A stretch of 54,748 nucleotides of DNA from Streptomyces albidochromogenes (lineage in GTDB: Bacteria; Actinomycetota; Actinomycetes; Streptomycetales; Streptomycetaceae), in assembly GCF_005981925.1 (NCBI RefSeq), contig NZ_VBVX01000006.1:1-54748 (forward strand), in the 5' to 3' direction. Below are positions 1 to 8,273 of the stretch, in pieces (the first letter of the stretch is position 1; each line of letters opens with the position of its first letter). Below the pieces are notes generated by a model. It was not told the origin of the DNA and ran no database searches. It saw only the letters and a list, made by a program, of their open reading frames with translations. The position numbers were made by a program, and so were the translations under genes.

Positions 1-2
1 GT

Positions 3-191
3 CTAGCCCCGCCCCTGCGTGCCCGCCTCCGTGGCGCGCTGCGCCACGACCACCAAGAACGCGTCGGCCTCCAGGTCCATCACGACCTCCGCCGGGCAGC
101 CCTCCGCCCGCCGCGCCAGTGCGAACTCCTCGGCCGGCCAGCTGCCCCTGGGGCCGCCGGCCGGGAACTGCTCCAACACCATGCGACTCAT
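3..191 (-). CDS. small conserved-looking hypothetical protein
   Basis: A 62-residue protein beginning MSRMVLEQFPAGGPRG, complete within the window and ending in TAG at its left edge. The first ATG is preceded by a purine-rich GGGAGCGGGG stretch; a second in-frame ATG (MVLEQF) lies three codons later and may be the true start. No membrane segment or catalytic motif is visible; the C-terminal half alternates acidic residues with a hydrophobic strand (ADAFLVVVAQR). I do not recognise a function. It is divergent from the kinase/NUDIX gene, with about 260 bases of non-coding DNA between them. Confidence 0.6.
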   Translation of the reverse strand: MSRMVLEQFPAGGPRGSWPAEEFALARRAEGCPAEVVMDLEADAFLVVVAQRATEAGTQGRG

Positions 192-455
192 TCGCGCACC
201 CCGCTCCCATGTCTGCCGAACTGCTGCTCCAGTTGCCCCAACGAGCCTCCGCGCGCGTGCGTCACGGTCCCGTCTTCCGCCAGGGCGCCTCTCCCCCTGT
301 TCGACGCCGCCGGTGCCCCCGACCGTTGCCCCTGGCATGCAACAGCATCGGCACGGTTGTGTGCCCAAACGGTCGCGGGCACCATGCGGTGACCCCGGGT
401 TTCCGTGGCACGGTGTCGCGGGCAGGCCACAGGGGGCGACGGAAGAGGGGGAACC

Positions 456-1493
456 GTGATCGTCTGGATCAACGGTGCGTTCAGTGCGGGCAAGACCAGC
501 GCCGCGCGCGAACTGATCGATCTGATCCCGAACAGCACCTTCTACGACCCCGAACTGATCGGCGGGGGACTGCGCAATCTGCTGCCGCAGAAGCGGCTGG
601 CGGAGGTCAGCGACTACCAGGACCTCCCCATCTGGCGCCGGCTGGTCGTGGACACCGCGGCCGCGCTGCTCGCCGAGGTGGGCGGCATGCTGGTGGTACC
701 CATGACGCTCCTGCGCCAGGAGTACCGCGACGAGATATTCGGCGGGTTCGCCGCGCGTCGCATCCCGGTGTGCCACGTACTGCTCTCGGCCGACGAAACG
801 ATCCTTCGTGAACGGATCGCGGCCCGCGAGGAGATGCCGGACGACCCCGAGGGAAGCGAGCGCGTACGGCAATGGGCGTACGAGCACATCGAGCCGTACC
901 GCGCCGCGCTCAGCTGGCTGGCGGGCGACGCGCACCTCGTCGACACCAGCGCGCTGACACCGGCCGAGACGGCCGTACGGATCGCCGAGGCGGTACGGTC
1001 CGGGGCGGCCGGGAGCTGCGAGATCGTGCAGACGCCCGAGCCGACCGCCGAGACCGTCGCCGCGGGCGTCCTGCTCTTCGACGAGGCGGACAGGGTGCTC
1101 CTCGTCGATCCCACCTACAAGCCCGGCTGGGAGTTCCCCGGCGGGGTCGTGGAGCGGGGGGAGGCGCCCGCGCGCGCCGGGATGCGCGAGGTCGAGGAGG
1201 AGATCGGGATAGAACTCGCCGAGGTGCCGAGGCTGCTGGTCGTCGACTGGGAGCCGCCGAGACCGCCGGCGTTCGGCGGTCTGCGCCTGATCTTCGACGG
1301 CGGCCGGCTCGACAGCGCGGCGGCGGGCCGGCTGGTCCTGCCCGGCTCGGAACTGCGCGGCTGGCGCTTCGTCACCGAGGAGGAGGCCGCCGGCATGCTG
1401 CCGCCCAACCGCTACGAGCGGCTGCGCTGGGCGCTGCGGGCCCGCGAGCGGTCAGCCGTGCTCAACCTGGAAGCCGGAGTCCCGGTCGGCTGA
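456..1493 (+). CDS. P-loop kinase-like / NUDIX hydrolase fusion protein
   Basis: A 345-residue two-domain protein. The N-terminal domain opens with VIVWINGAFSAGKTS, a Walker A loop at residues 7-14 typical of small AAA_33/shikimate-kinase-like P-loop proteins. The C-terminal domain (from about residue 205) is NUDIX, with a complete Nudix box starting GGVVERGE at about residue 228 and continuing REVEEEIGI, so pyrophosphohydrolase chemistry on a nucleotide-like substrate is expected. The GTG at 456 is preferred over the upstream ATG at 405 because AGAGGGGG lies just before it and the P-loop then falls at the extreme N-terminus. The 3' end overlaps the convergent MBL-fold gene by 42 bases. The substrate is unknown. 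Confidence 0.85.
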   Translation: MIVWINGAFSAGKTSAARELIDLIPNSTFYDPELIGGGLRNLLPQKRLAEVSDYQDLPIWRRLVVDTAAALLAEVGGMLVVPMTLLRQEYRDEIFGGFAARRIPVCHVLLSADETILRERIAAREEMPDDPEGSERVRQWAYEHIEPYRAALSWLAGDAHLVDTSALTPAETAVRIAEAVRSGAAGSCEIVQTPEPTAETVAAGVLLFDEADRVLLVDPTYKPGWEFPGGVVERGEAPARAGMREVEEEIGIELAEVPRLLVVDWEPPRPPAFGGLRLIFDGGRLDSAAAGRLVLPGSELRGWRFVTEEEAAGMLPPNRYERLRWALRARERSAVLNLEAGVPVG

Positions 1494-2165
1494 TGCCCGC
1501 AGAACGGCAGCCGTGTCCTCGGTCAGCGGGTCGCCGTGACCGAAGCAGGCGACGGCGGGGGCGAGCGCCGCCAGGCGGCGGAACGAGTCCAGGGCGCGCT
1601 CGCGGTCGGTGTTGAACACGCCCAGCATCACCTGGCCGACACCCGCCACGCAGTCGCCCGTGAACAGCACACCGTGCCGCGGCAGGTGCACGCCGATGCT
1701 CCCGTCCGTGTGGCCGGGGGCATGGACGACCCGCGCGCCGTCGCCGAACCCGAGCAGGTCGCCGTCCTCGGCCTCCCGGTCCACCCGGGTGGGCGGGGCC
1801 GGCGGCACGGTCAGCCCGTGGGCGTACAGCGGGCGCTCCCAGTCCAGCAGTACGGGCTCCGGCACCGGCCGCTCGCCGCGGATCACGGGGGCGTCGAGCC
1901 GGTGCGCGATCACCTCGGCGCCGTACCGCCCGGCCAGCTCGCCGGCGGCGCCGACGTGGTCGCGGTGGCAGTGGGTGAGGACGATCCGGCGGATGTTCTC
2001 CGGGCGCAGGCCGAGGCTCCGTATCGCCTCTTCGACGTCGGCCGCCGCGTCCTTGTCGCCGGCGTCGATCAGGGTCAGCTCCGCACCGTCGCACCAGAGG
2101 TACGCCTGGCCGATACGGAAGCGGAACATGTACAGGCGGTCGGGGAGCACTTCGACGAGATCCAT
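1452..2165 (-). CDS. MBL-fold metallo-hydrolase
   Basis: A 237-residue metallo-beta-lactamase-fold protein. The metal motif HxHxDH is seen as THCHRDHVG, followed by APGHTDGS and the later TGDCV that supply further zinc ligands. It looks like the glyoxalase-II-like subgroup, which hydrolyses thioesters or other ester-type bonds; the substrate cannot be told from sequence. The ATG at 2165 (MDLVEVLPDRLYMF) is chosen over an upstream extension of 12 Arg-rich residues that looks non-coding. The gene converges with and overlaps the kinase/NUDIX gene by 42 bases. It has no obvious operon partner; the M20 peptidase gene ends about 70 bases upstream on the same strand. Confidence 0.85.
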   Translation of the reverse strand: MDLVEVLPDRLYMFRFRIGQAYLWCDGAELTLIDAGDKDAAADVEEAIRSLGLRPENIRRIVLTHCHRDHVGAAGELAGRYGAEVIAHRLDAPVIRGERPVPEPVLLDWERPLYAHGLTVPPAPPTRVDREAEDGDLLGFGDGARVVHAPGHTDGSIGVHLPRHGVLFTGDCVAGVGQVMLGVFNTDRERALDSFRRLAALAPAVACFGHGDPLTEDTAAVLRASADRDSGFQVEHG

Positions 2166-2234
2166 GCGGCGAACGTACGACGGGCGGCCCGCCCGCCGCA
2201 CGGATCTACGCTTTCGGCGATCTCAGCCGAGAGC

Positions 2235-3599
2235 TCAACCCTGCTTCGAGTGGGCGTAGTTGCGGAGGAACAGTGCCTCGGCCACGGACAGCCGCTCCAG
2301 CTCCTCGGGCGAGACGCTCTCGTTCACCGCGTGGATCTGGGCCTCGGGCTCGCTCAGCCCGATGAGCAGGATCTCGGCCTTCGGATAGAGCGCGGCCAGC
2401 GTGTTGCACAGCGGGATCGAGCCGCCCATGCCGGACGTCTGCATCTCCTCGCCCGGGTACGCGACGCGCATGGCCTCCGCCATCGAGGTGTACGCCGGAC
2501 TGGTCACGTCCGCCTTGAACGGCTGGCCCTGGCCCACCTGCTCCACCGAGACCCGCGCGCCCCACGGGGCGTGCGCCAGCAGGTGCGCGGTGAGCAGCTT
2601 CGTCGCCTCGGCGGCGTCCTGGCCCGGCGGCACCCGCAGGCTGATCTGCGCCCGCGCGCTCGCCTGGAGGGACGGCGTGGCGCCGACCACCGGCGGGCAG
2701 TCGATGCCGACGACGGTGACGGCGGGACGGGCCCAGATGCGGTCGGCGACCGTGCCGTCGCCGATCAGGCCGACTCCGTCGAGCACCCGCGCGTCCTTGC
2801 GGAACTCCTCCTCGGGGTAGTCGAGGCCGTCCCACGCGGAGTCGGCGGTCAGCCCGTCCACGGTCGTCGAACCGTCCTCGGCGCGCAGCGAGGCCAGCAG
2901 CTGGATGAGCGCCGCCAGCGCGTCGGGGGCCGCTCCGCCGAACTGGCCCGAGTGGAGGTTGCCTTCGAGGGTGTCGACCCGCACGCGCAGCATGGTCATG
3001 CCACGCAGCGTCGCGGTGACCGTCGGCAGGCCGACGCGGAAGTTGCCGGTGTCGCCGATGACGATGGTGTCGGCGGCGAGCAGCTCGGGGTGCGCCTCGG
3101 CGTACTGCTCCAGACCGCCCGTGCCCTGCTCCTCGGAGCCCTCCAGGACGACCTTCACCGAGACGGGCACGCCGCCGTTCTCCCTGAGGGCGCGCAGCGC
3201 GAGCAGGTGCATGATGAAGCCGCCCTTGCAGTCGGCGGCGCCGCGCCCGTACCAGCGGCCGTCGCGCTCCGTCAGCTCGAACGGCGGCGACACCCACGCG
3301 GTCTCGTCCAGCGGCGGCTGCACGTCGTAGTGCGCGTACAGCAGGACGGTCGGCGCGCCCGCCGGGCCCGGCAGGAAGCCGTACACCGACTGGGTGCCGT
3401 CGGGGGTCTCGAGCAGCGCGACGTCCTGGAAACCCTCGGTCCGCAGGGTGTCGGCGCACCAGACGGCGGCCGCCTCGCACTCGCTCTTGGGGAACTGCGC
3501 GGGATCCGCCACCGACTGGAAGGCCACCAGCTCGGCGAGCTCCGTCTTCGCGCGGGGCATCAGCGAGGCGACGGTCTCGGCGATCGGTTCGGCGGTCAT
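2235..3599 (-). CDS. M20 family dipeptidase/metallopeptidase
   Basis: A 454-residue M20/M25/M40 zinc peptidase, most like the actinobacterial dipeptidases. Visible motifs in order are LLYAHYDVQPP (first metal His and the catalytic Asp two residues later), GRGAADCKGG (bridging Asp), EGSEEQGTGG (catalytic Glu and metal Glu) and a C-terminal GMGGSIPL loop. Length is normal for the family. The ATG at 3599 (MTAEPIAETVA) is chosen because CACGAGGAG precedes it at proper spacing; the long upstream continuation of this frame is antisense to the next gene and is rejected. No signal peptide is seen, so the enzyme is probably cytoplasmic and trims small peptides. It is divergent from the flavoprotein gene. 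Confidence 0.9.
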   Translation of the reverse strand: MTAEPIAETVASLMPRAKTELAELVAFQSVADPAQFPKSECEAAAVWCADTLRTEGFQDVALLETPDGTQSVYGFLPGPAGAPTVLLYAHYDVQPPLDETAWVSPPFELTERDGRWYGRGAADCKGGFIMHLLALRALRENGGVPVSVKVVLEGSEEQGTGGLEQYAEAHPELLAADTIVIGDTGNFRVGLPTVTATLRGMTMLRVRVDTLEGNLHSGQFGGAAPDALAALIQLLASLRAEDGSTTVDGLTADSAWDGLDYPEEEFRKDARVLDGVGLIGDGTVADRIWARPAVTVVGIDCPPVVGATPSLQASARAQISLRVPPGQDAAEATKLLTAHLLAHAPWGARVSVEQVGQGQPFKADVTSPAYTSMAEAMRVAYPGEEMQTSGMGGSIPLCNTLAALYPKAEILLIGLSEPEAQIHAVNESVSPEELERLSVAEALFLRNYAHSKQG

Positions 3600-3761
3600 G
3601 GGCACGCTCCTCGTGAGTGCGACGTTGTAGTGCGAGTGGGTGTTCGTACGGGGTGGCCGACAAGCACCGCCCGATCCTCCCACAGAGAGATCGGCGGCTC
3701 CTGCGCCGTAGGATGCGACAGCAGTACGGATCACCGGGCGGATCAGGAGCAGAAGCACATC

Positions 3762-4976
3762 GTGAGCAGCGAGAACGCAGACGCCGGACGTGAGCGTGAA
3801 GAGCCGGTGTGGGACGTGGTCGTGGTCGGTGCCGGGCCCGCCGGGGCGTCGGCGGCATATGCGGCAGCGGCCGCGGGACGGCGTGTGCTCCTCCTGGAGA
3901 AGGCGGAGCTCCCTCGGTACAAGACCTGTGGCGGCGGCATCATCGGGCCTTCGCGCGACGCGCTGCCGCCCGGTTTCGAACTGCCGTTCAGAGACCGGGT
4001 GCACGCCGTCACGTTCTCGCTGGGCGGCAAGCTGTCCCGGACACGCCGTTCGAAGACGATGCTCTTCGGGCTCATCAACCGGCCGGAGTTCGACGCCGCG
4101 CTGGTCGAGGAGGCGCGGAAGGCGGGCGCCGTGGTCCGTACCGGAGTGACGGTGGCGCGGGTCGAGCAGCACGGCGCGGCCGTGCCGGACCGGCGCACGG
4201 TCGCCGTCGTCCTGGCGGACGGCGAGACGGTGCTGGCGCGGGCGGTGGTCGGAGCGGACGGCAGCGCGAGCCGCATAGGGGCGCACGTCGGGGTGAAGCT
4301 CGACCAGGTGGACCTCGGCCTGGAGGCGGAGATCCCGGTGCCCGAGACGGTCGCCGAGGACTGGGCCGGGCGGGTGCTCATCGACTGGGGGCCGCTCCCG
4401 GGCAGTTACGGCTGGGTGTTCCCCAAGGGCGAGACACTGACGGTGGGAGTCATCTCGGCCCGCGGCGACGGCGCGGCCACCAAGCGGTACCTGGAGGACT
4501 TCATCGCCCGGCTGGGGCTGGCCGGTTTCGAGCCGGCCGTCTCCTCCGGGCACCTGACGCGGTGCCGCAGCGACGACTCGCCGCTGTCGCGCGGGCGGGT
4601 GCTGGTGTGCGGCGACGCGGCCGGGCTGCTGGAGCCGTGGACCCGGGAGGGCATCTCGTTCGCGCTGCGGTCCGGGCGGCTCGCGGGGGAGTGGGCGGTG
4701 CGGATCGCGGAGGCGCAGGACGCCGTGGACGCCCGACGGCAGGCGCTCAACTACGCCTTCGCCATCAAGGCGGGCCTCGGCGTGGAGATGGGCGTCGGAC
4801 GGCGGATGCTCGCCCTGTTCGAGCGGCGGCCGGGACTGCTGCACGCGGCCATAACCGGATTCCGCCCGGCCTGGAAGATGTTCGCCGGGATCACGCGCGG
4901 GTCGACGACGCTGGGCGAGATCGTCCGTACGCGCCCGGTCGTCCAGCGCGCTCTGAGCGCGCTGGACAAGGCGTAG
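3762..4976 (+). CDS. geranylgeranyl reductase family FAD-dependent oxidoreductase
   Basis: A 404-residue flavoprotein. A Rossmann FAD-binding motif, VVVGAGPAGASAA, follows a short N-terminal leader, then KTCGGGI near residue 60, and GDAAGLLEPWTREGIS near residue 285, the second FAD-contact motif of this family. Members reduce isoprenoid double bonds, in archaeal lipids, chlorophyll tails or, in actinobacteria (MenJ), the menaquinone side chain; which of these applies here is not shown. The GTG at 3762 is chosen because the residues before it translate the promoter region of the divergent peptidase, and CAGGAG lies about 13 bases upstream. The next gene downstream is on the opposite strand and ends 15 bases away. 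Confidence 0.85.
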   Translation: MSSENADAGREREEPVWDVVVVGAGPAGASAAYAAAAAGRRVLLLEKAELPRYKTCGGGIIGPSRDALPPGFELPFRDRVHAVTFSLGGKLSRTRRSKTMLFGLINRPEFDAALVEEARKAGAVVRTGVTVARVEQHGAAVPDRRTVAVVLADGETVLARAVVGADGSASRIGAHVGVKLDQVDLGLEAEIPVPETVAEDWAGRVLIDWGPLPGSYGWVFPKGETLTVGVISARGDGAATKRYLEDFIARLGLAGFEPAVSSGHLTRCRSDDSPLSRGRVLVCGDAAGLLEPWTREGISFALRSGRLAGEWAVRIAEAQDAVDARRQALNYAFAIKAGLGVEMGVGRRMLALFERRPGLLHAAITGFRPAWKMFAGITRGSTTLGEIVRTRPVVQRALSALDKA

Positions 4977-4991
4977 CCGGGGCGGTCCGCG

Positions 4992-5447
4992 TCACTTCTC
5001 GACGGTGATGCGGAAGACGGGGTGGTCGGGGGCGGCTGCCAGGAGTTCCTCGTCGGAGGACCTGGCGGTCACCCCCTTGAAGTACTGGTTGACCTCCCAG
5101 CCCCAGCGCTCCAGGTAGGTGCGGAGCACCAGCGGCTTCTCGTGGTCGGGGATCTCGGCGGCGGTGAAGGGGCGGACCGTGCGGCCGACCTTGAGCTCGC
5201 CCCGGCCGGCGGCGCGCATGTTGCGGACCCACTGGGAGTGGCCGCGGGCCGAGACCAGGTACTGGGCTCCGTCGTGGGTGTGCGGGTTGACGGGGATGCG
5301 CTGCATCTGGCCGCTCTTGCGGCCGCGGACGGACATCTCGGCGGTCCCCAGCAGGCTGAACCCGTGGCGGGCGAGCCATCCGACGGCGTTGTTCAGCCTG
5401 ATGGCCATGGGGCTGCCTTTGAGGTAGTACGGCTGGGGCTCCGGCAT
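4992..5447 (-). CDS. deazaflavin (F420)-dependent nitroreductase family protein
   Basis: A 151-residue protein of the Ddn/DUF385 split-barrel family, which uses reduced coenzyme F420 to reduce nitro compounds, quinones or related acceptors. Recognisable blocks are RGRKSGQMQRIPVNP, YLVSARGHSQWVRNMRA and the C-terminal FRITVEK. The start at 5447 is favoured over an ATG at 5459 because the upstream ATGGAGG itself makes a perfect ribosome-binding site eight bases ahead of the downstream ATG. It is divergent from a TetR gene with several palindromes between them, so repression by that regulator is likely. Confidence 0.85.
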   Translation of the reverse strand: MPEPQPYYLKGSPMAIRLNNAVGWLARHGFSLLGTAEMSVRGRKSGQMQRIPVNPHTHDGAQYLVSARGHSQWVRNMRAAGRGELKVGRTVRPFTAAEIPDHEKPLVLRTYLERWGWEVNQYFKGVTARSSDEELLAAAPDHPVFRITVEK

Positions 5448-5469
5448 GACGGCCTCCATCGACGATAGG

Positions 5470-5536
5470 GAGAGCACGGCTCTCGCTTGAGAGCAGTGTG
5501 CACGGGATCGGTGATCCAAGGCAAGAGCAGTGCTCT
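5470..5536. promoter_or_regulatory. palindromic operator cluster between nitroreductase and tetR
   Basis: Two near-identical palindromes lie between divergent genes. GAGAGC-ACG-GCTCTC occupies 5470-5484 and AGAGCA-G-TGCTCT occupies 5524-5536. Related half-sites are TTGAGAGCAGT near 5487, GGCAGTGCTCTC near 5544 and GACTGCTCTC near 5567. The shared core AGAGCA/TGCTCT and the position before both start codons suggest binding sites for the adjacent TetR protein. This is inference; no binding is known. Confidence 0.6.
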
Positions 5537-5578
5537 CGTTATTGGGCAGTGCTCTCTTTCATGGCAGACTGCTCTCCT

Positions 5579-6310
5579 ATGAGCACCACGCGCGGAGCAA
5601 GAGAACGGGCCCGGGCCGAAGTCACGGCGGCCATCAAGGACGAGGCCCGCAGACAACTCGCCGCCGAAGGCGCCGCGAAGCTGTCCCTGCGCGCCGTCGC
5701 CCGCGAGCTCGGCATGGTCTCCTCGGCGCTCTACCGCTACTTCCCCAGCCGCGACGACCTGCTGACCGCGCTGATCGTCGACGCGTACGACGCCGTGGGC
5801 GCCGCCGCCGAGACCGCCCTCGCCCGGCAGCCCGCCCACGCCCCGCAGCCGGCCCGCTGGACCGCCGTCTGCCGGGCCGTACGCACCTGGGCGCTGGCGC
5901 ACCCCCATGAGTACGCCCTCATCTACGGCTCGCCCGTGCCCGGCTACACCGCCCCCATGGCGACCGTCGGTCCCGCGTCCCGGGTGGGCCGCGCCCTCGT
6001 CTCCGTCGCGCGCGACGCCCACCGGGGCAACGGCCTCGCCGTCCCGCCGCTGCCGGCCGCCCTCAGCGACGAGGCCCGGCGGATCACCGAGGACGTGGCT
6101 CCGGACCTGCCCCCGCCGGTCGTCGCCGCCCTGGTCGCCGCCTGGTCGCAGCTCTTCGGCCTGGTCTCCTTCGAGCTCTTCGGCCAGTTCAACCGGGTCG
6201 TCGAGGAACGCGAAGCGTTCTTCGACCACGCCGCCACCACCCTGGCCCATGCCGTGGGCCTGATCGACGGCCGGCCCGCGGGCCCCGCCCCCGGCGGCGA
6301 CAGCACCTGA
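5579..6310 (+). CDS. TetR family transcriptional regulator with WHG-type C-terminal domain
   Basis: A 243-residue TetR repressor. The N-terminal helix-turn-helix reads LSLRAVARELGMVSSALYRY, immediately followed by FPSRDDLL, as usual in the family. The larger C-terminal ligand-binding half, with RAVRTWALAHPHEYALIYG, resembles the WHG/TetR_C_13 group. The ATG at 5579 (MSTTRGAR) is preferred; an ATG at 5561 is possible but would place the operator palindromes closer to translated sequence. It is divergent from the F420-type nitroreductase gene and probably represses it and itself through the repeated AGAGCA palindromes. The inducer is unknown. Confidence 0.88.
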   Translation: MSTTRGARERARAEVTAAIKDEARRQLAAEGAAKLSLRAVARELGMVSSALYRYFPSRDDLLTALIVDAYDAVGAAAETALARQPAHAPQPARWTAVCRAVRTWALAHPHEYALIYGSPVPGYTAPMATVGPASRVGRALVSVARDAHRGNGLAVPPLPAALSDEARRITEDVAPDLPPPVVAALVAAWSQLFGLVSFELFGQFNRVVEEREAFFDHAATTLAHAVGLIDGRPAGPAPGGDST

Positions 6311-6353
6311 CCCCGGCGGCGCTCCTGGCGCGAAGGCGGACGCTCGTACCGGC

Positions 6354-6626
6354 CTACGCGCCGGGGCTGGTGCGTCCCGGCTGGCCCGGCCTCGTGCCGG
6401 GCGCGCCGCGGTAACCCCGCAGTACGTGCACGACCCGCAGGACGAAGACGACCGAGGCCGGTACGCCGCCCGCGAGCAGCACGGCCGGGCCGAGGCCCGG
6501 CGAGGCGAGCAGCCACGGCGCGGTGATCGCGGCGAAGGTGACACCGGCGAGGACCGCGGCGCTCAGCAGGGCGTAACCGATCTCGATCGTCATCGCGTCG
6601 CGCTGTGCCCGCGTCCTTGTCCCCAT
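6354..6626 (-). CDS. DUF6332-like small membrane protein
   Basis: A 90-residue protein with two clear membrane segments, IGYALLSAAVLAGVTFAAI and VLLAGGVPASVVFVLRVVHV, joined by a short loop, and a basic, Gly/Pro-rich tail. The N-terminal MGTRTRAQRDAMTIEIGY resembles the Streptomyces DUF6332 family as I remember it. Its role is unknown. A strong perfect stem-loop lies just upstream, between it and the end of the MFS gene on the same strand, so it is probably transcribed separately. Confidence 0.7.
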   Translation of the reverse strand: MGTRTRAQRDAMTIEIGYALLSAAVLAGVTFAAITAPWLLASPGLGPAVLLAGGVPASVVFVLRVVHVLRGYRGAPGTRPGQPGRTSPGA

Positions 6627-6644
6627 GGCGGCACAGTCTCACAG

Positions 6645-6685
6645 CGTGTGCGGCCGACGGGCAAGGCGCCCGTCGGCCGCACACG
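6645..6685 (-). terminator. strong stem-loop terminator of the MFS efflux gene
   Basis: An 18-bp perfect stem (CGTGTGCGGCCGACGGGC paired with its complement) around the loop AAGGC. It lies about 15 bases after the MFS stop codon and upstream of the small membrane protein start. No T-run follows, as is normal in streptomycetes. Confidence 0.8.
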
Positions 6686-6699
6686 TACCCCCTCGCAGG

Positions 6700-8187
6700 T
6701 CAGTCGCGGGCGCCGACCCGCTCCGGCGCGGGCTCCGTGGTTCCGGGCACCGACTTCATGAGAACGACGCTCCGGCGCGCGCGGGGAGCGCGCAGGCCGG
6801 TGAGCGTGATCAGCAGTCCGGCCGCCGCGACCACCGTCACCACGACCAGGCCCGGGCGGAAGCTGTCCAGTACTTCCTGGGGCGTGCCGCCCTCGCCGCC
6901 GCCCGCCGTGATCACGGCGGTCACCACGGCAAGGAAGACCGCCCCGCCCACTTGGAGCGAGGTGTTGAGCAGGCCCGACACCATGCCCTGCTCATTGTCG
7001 GCCACACCGGTGGTGGCCTGGATGTTGAGCGAGGGGAAGACCAGGGCGCAGGCCGCGCCGATGAGCAGCATCGACGGCAGGATCACGGCGGCGTACTGCG
7101 GAGTGAGGGTGATGCGCAGGAACAGTACGTACCCGATCACCAGGAGGGCGATGCCCACCGCGATGACGCGCGGCGTGCCGAACCGGTCCACCACGGCGCC
7201 GATCGTGGTGGAGGAGAGCGCGACCAGAACTCCCGCGGGCAGGAAGGCGAGCGCGGTCTCCAGCGCCGACCAGCCGAGCAGCGACTGCATGTACTGAACC
7301 ACCAGGAACTGGAAGCCGACGTAGCTGCCGAAGAAGGTGGCCGCGCCGAGCTGCGCCCTGATCTGGTTGCCGGAGCGCAGTACGCCGAGCCGGATCAGCG
7401 GGCTGGCGGTGCGCCGCTCGATGAGTACGAACACGGTGAGCAGTACGGCCGCCGCGAGGAACGACAGGAGGGTGCGGGCGGAGGCCCAGCCGGCCTCGGG
7501 CGCCTCGACCACGGTGAAGACGAGCAGCAGCATGGCGGCCGTGCCGGTGACGGCGCCCGGCAGGTCGTAACCGCCGTTGGAGTCGTCGCGGTCGCTGTGC
7601 GGGATCATCCTGATGCCCGCGACCAGGGCGATCAGGGCGATGGGAGCGGGCAGCAGCATCGTCCAGCGCCAGCTCAGTTCGGTCAGCAGGCCGGACAGCA
7701 CGAGGCCCATGGAGAAGCCGGTGGCGGCGCAGGTGGTGTAGATGGCGAGCGCCCGGTTGCGCTGCGGGCCCTCCTTGAACGTCGTGGTGATGATGGACAG
7801 GCCGGCCGGGGCGGTGAACGCGGCGCTGAGGCCCTTGATGAAGCGGCTGGCGATCAGCAGCGGGCCGGAGTCGACGAGTCCGCCGAGCAGGGAGGCCAGG
7901 GCGAAGACGCCGAGCGCGACGAGGAAGACGCGGCGCCGGCCGAGCAGGTCGGCGGCGCGGCCACCGAGCAGCAGCAGGCCGCCGTAGCCGAGGATGTAGC
8001 CGCTGACGATCCACTGCAGCGTCGAGGTGGACAGGTCGAGATCGGCGGCGATGGACGGCAGGGCGACGCCGACCATCGACACGTCGAGGGCGTCGAGGAA
8101 CATCGCGGCGCAGAGTACGAGCAGGGTGCCCCACAGGCGGGGGCTCCAACGCTCCTGCGGCTGGGGGACGTTGAGCGGAGAAGTCAT
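6700..8187 (-). CDS. MFS drug-efflux transporter (DHA2-like, 14 TM)
   Basis: A 495-residue major-facilitator transporter with about 14 hydrophobic segments. The N-terminal LDALDVSMVGVALPSIAADL and the loop GGRAADLLGRRRVF are characteristic of DHA2/EmrB-QacA-type proton-coupled drug exporters. The start ATG at 8187 (MTSPLNVPQ) is preferred over one three codons earlier (MLRM). It is divergent from a MarR regulator with palindromes overlapping the probable promoter, which suggests that the regulator senses a substrate of this pump. A perfect stem-loop terminator follows the gene. Confidence 0.9.
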   Translation of the reverse strand: MTSPLNVPQPQERWSPRLWGTLLVLCAAMFLDALDVSMVGVALPSIAADLDLSTSTLQWIVSGYILGYGGLLLLGGRAADLLGRRRVFLVALGVFALASLLGGLVDSGPLLIASRFIKGLSAAFTAPAGLSIITTTFKEGPQRNRALAIYTTCAATGFSMGLVLSGLLTELSWRWTMLLPAPIALIALVAGIRMIPHSDRDDSNGGYDLPGAVTGTAAMLLLVFTVVEAPEAGWASARTLLSFLAAAVLLTVFVLIERRTASPLIRLGVLRSGNQIRAQLGAATFFGSYVGFQFLVVQYMQSLLGWSALETALAFLPAGVLVALSSTTIGAVVDRFGTPRVIAVGIALLVIGYVLFLRITLTPQYAAVILPSMLLIGAACALVFPSLNIQATTGVADNEQGMVSGLLNTSLQVGGAVFLAVVTAVITAGGGEGGTPQEVLDSFRPGLVVVTVVAAAGLLITLTGLRAPRARRSVVLMKSVPGTTEPAPERVGARD

Positions 8188-8201
8188 GCGCAGCACAGTA
8201 C

Positions 8202-8229
8202 ATGCACGTGCATTGAATGCAAGCGCATT
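8202..8229. promoter_or_regulatory. MarR operator palindromes between divergent efflux genes
   Basis: Three overlapping palindromes sit in the divergent promoter: ATGCACGTGCAT at 8202-8213, GCATT-G-AATGC at 8210-8220, and AATGC-AAGC-GCATT at 8216-8229. The sequence is much more AT-rich than its surroundings. On the minus strand TTGCAT and TACTGT, 16 bases apart, could be -35 and -10 boxes for the transporter, placing an operator directly over the promoter. Binding by the adjacent MarR protein is inferred. Confidence 0.65.
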
Positions 8230-8273
8230 TAATTCCGATGCAACAATGAGGTGGGTTCTGGTAACGTGCGGCC

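Noticed and set aside
1536..3761. Very long plus-strand frame running into the flavoprotein gene
   Set aside because: It is antisense to the MBL-fold and M20 peptidase genes, and its translation is His/Arg/Gly low-complexity. Only the part from GTG 3762 shows family motifs.
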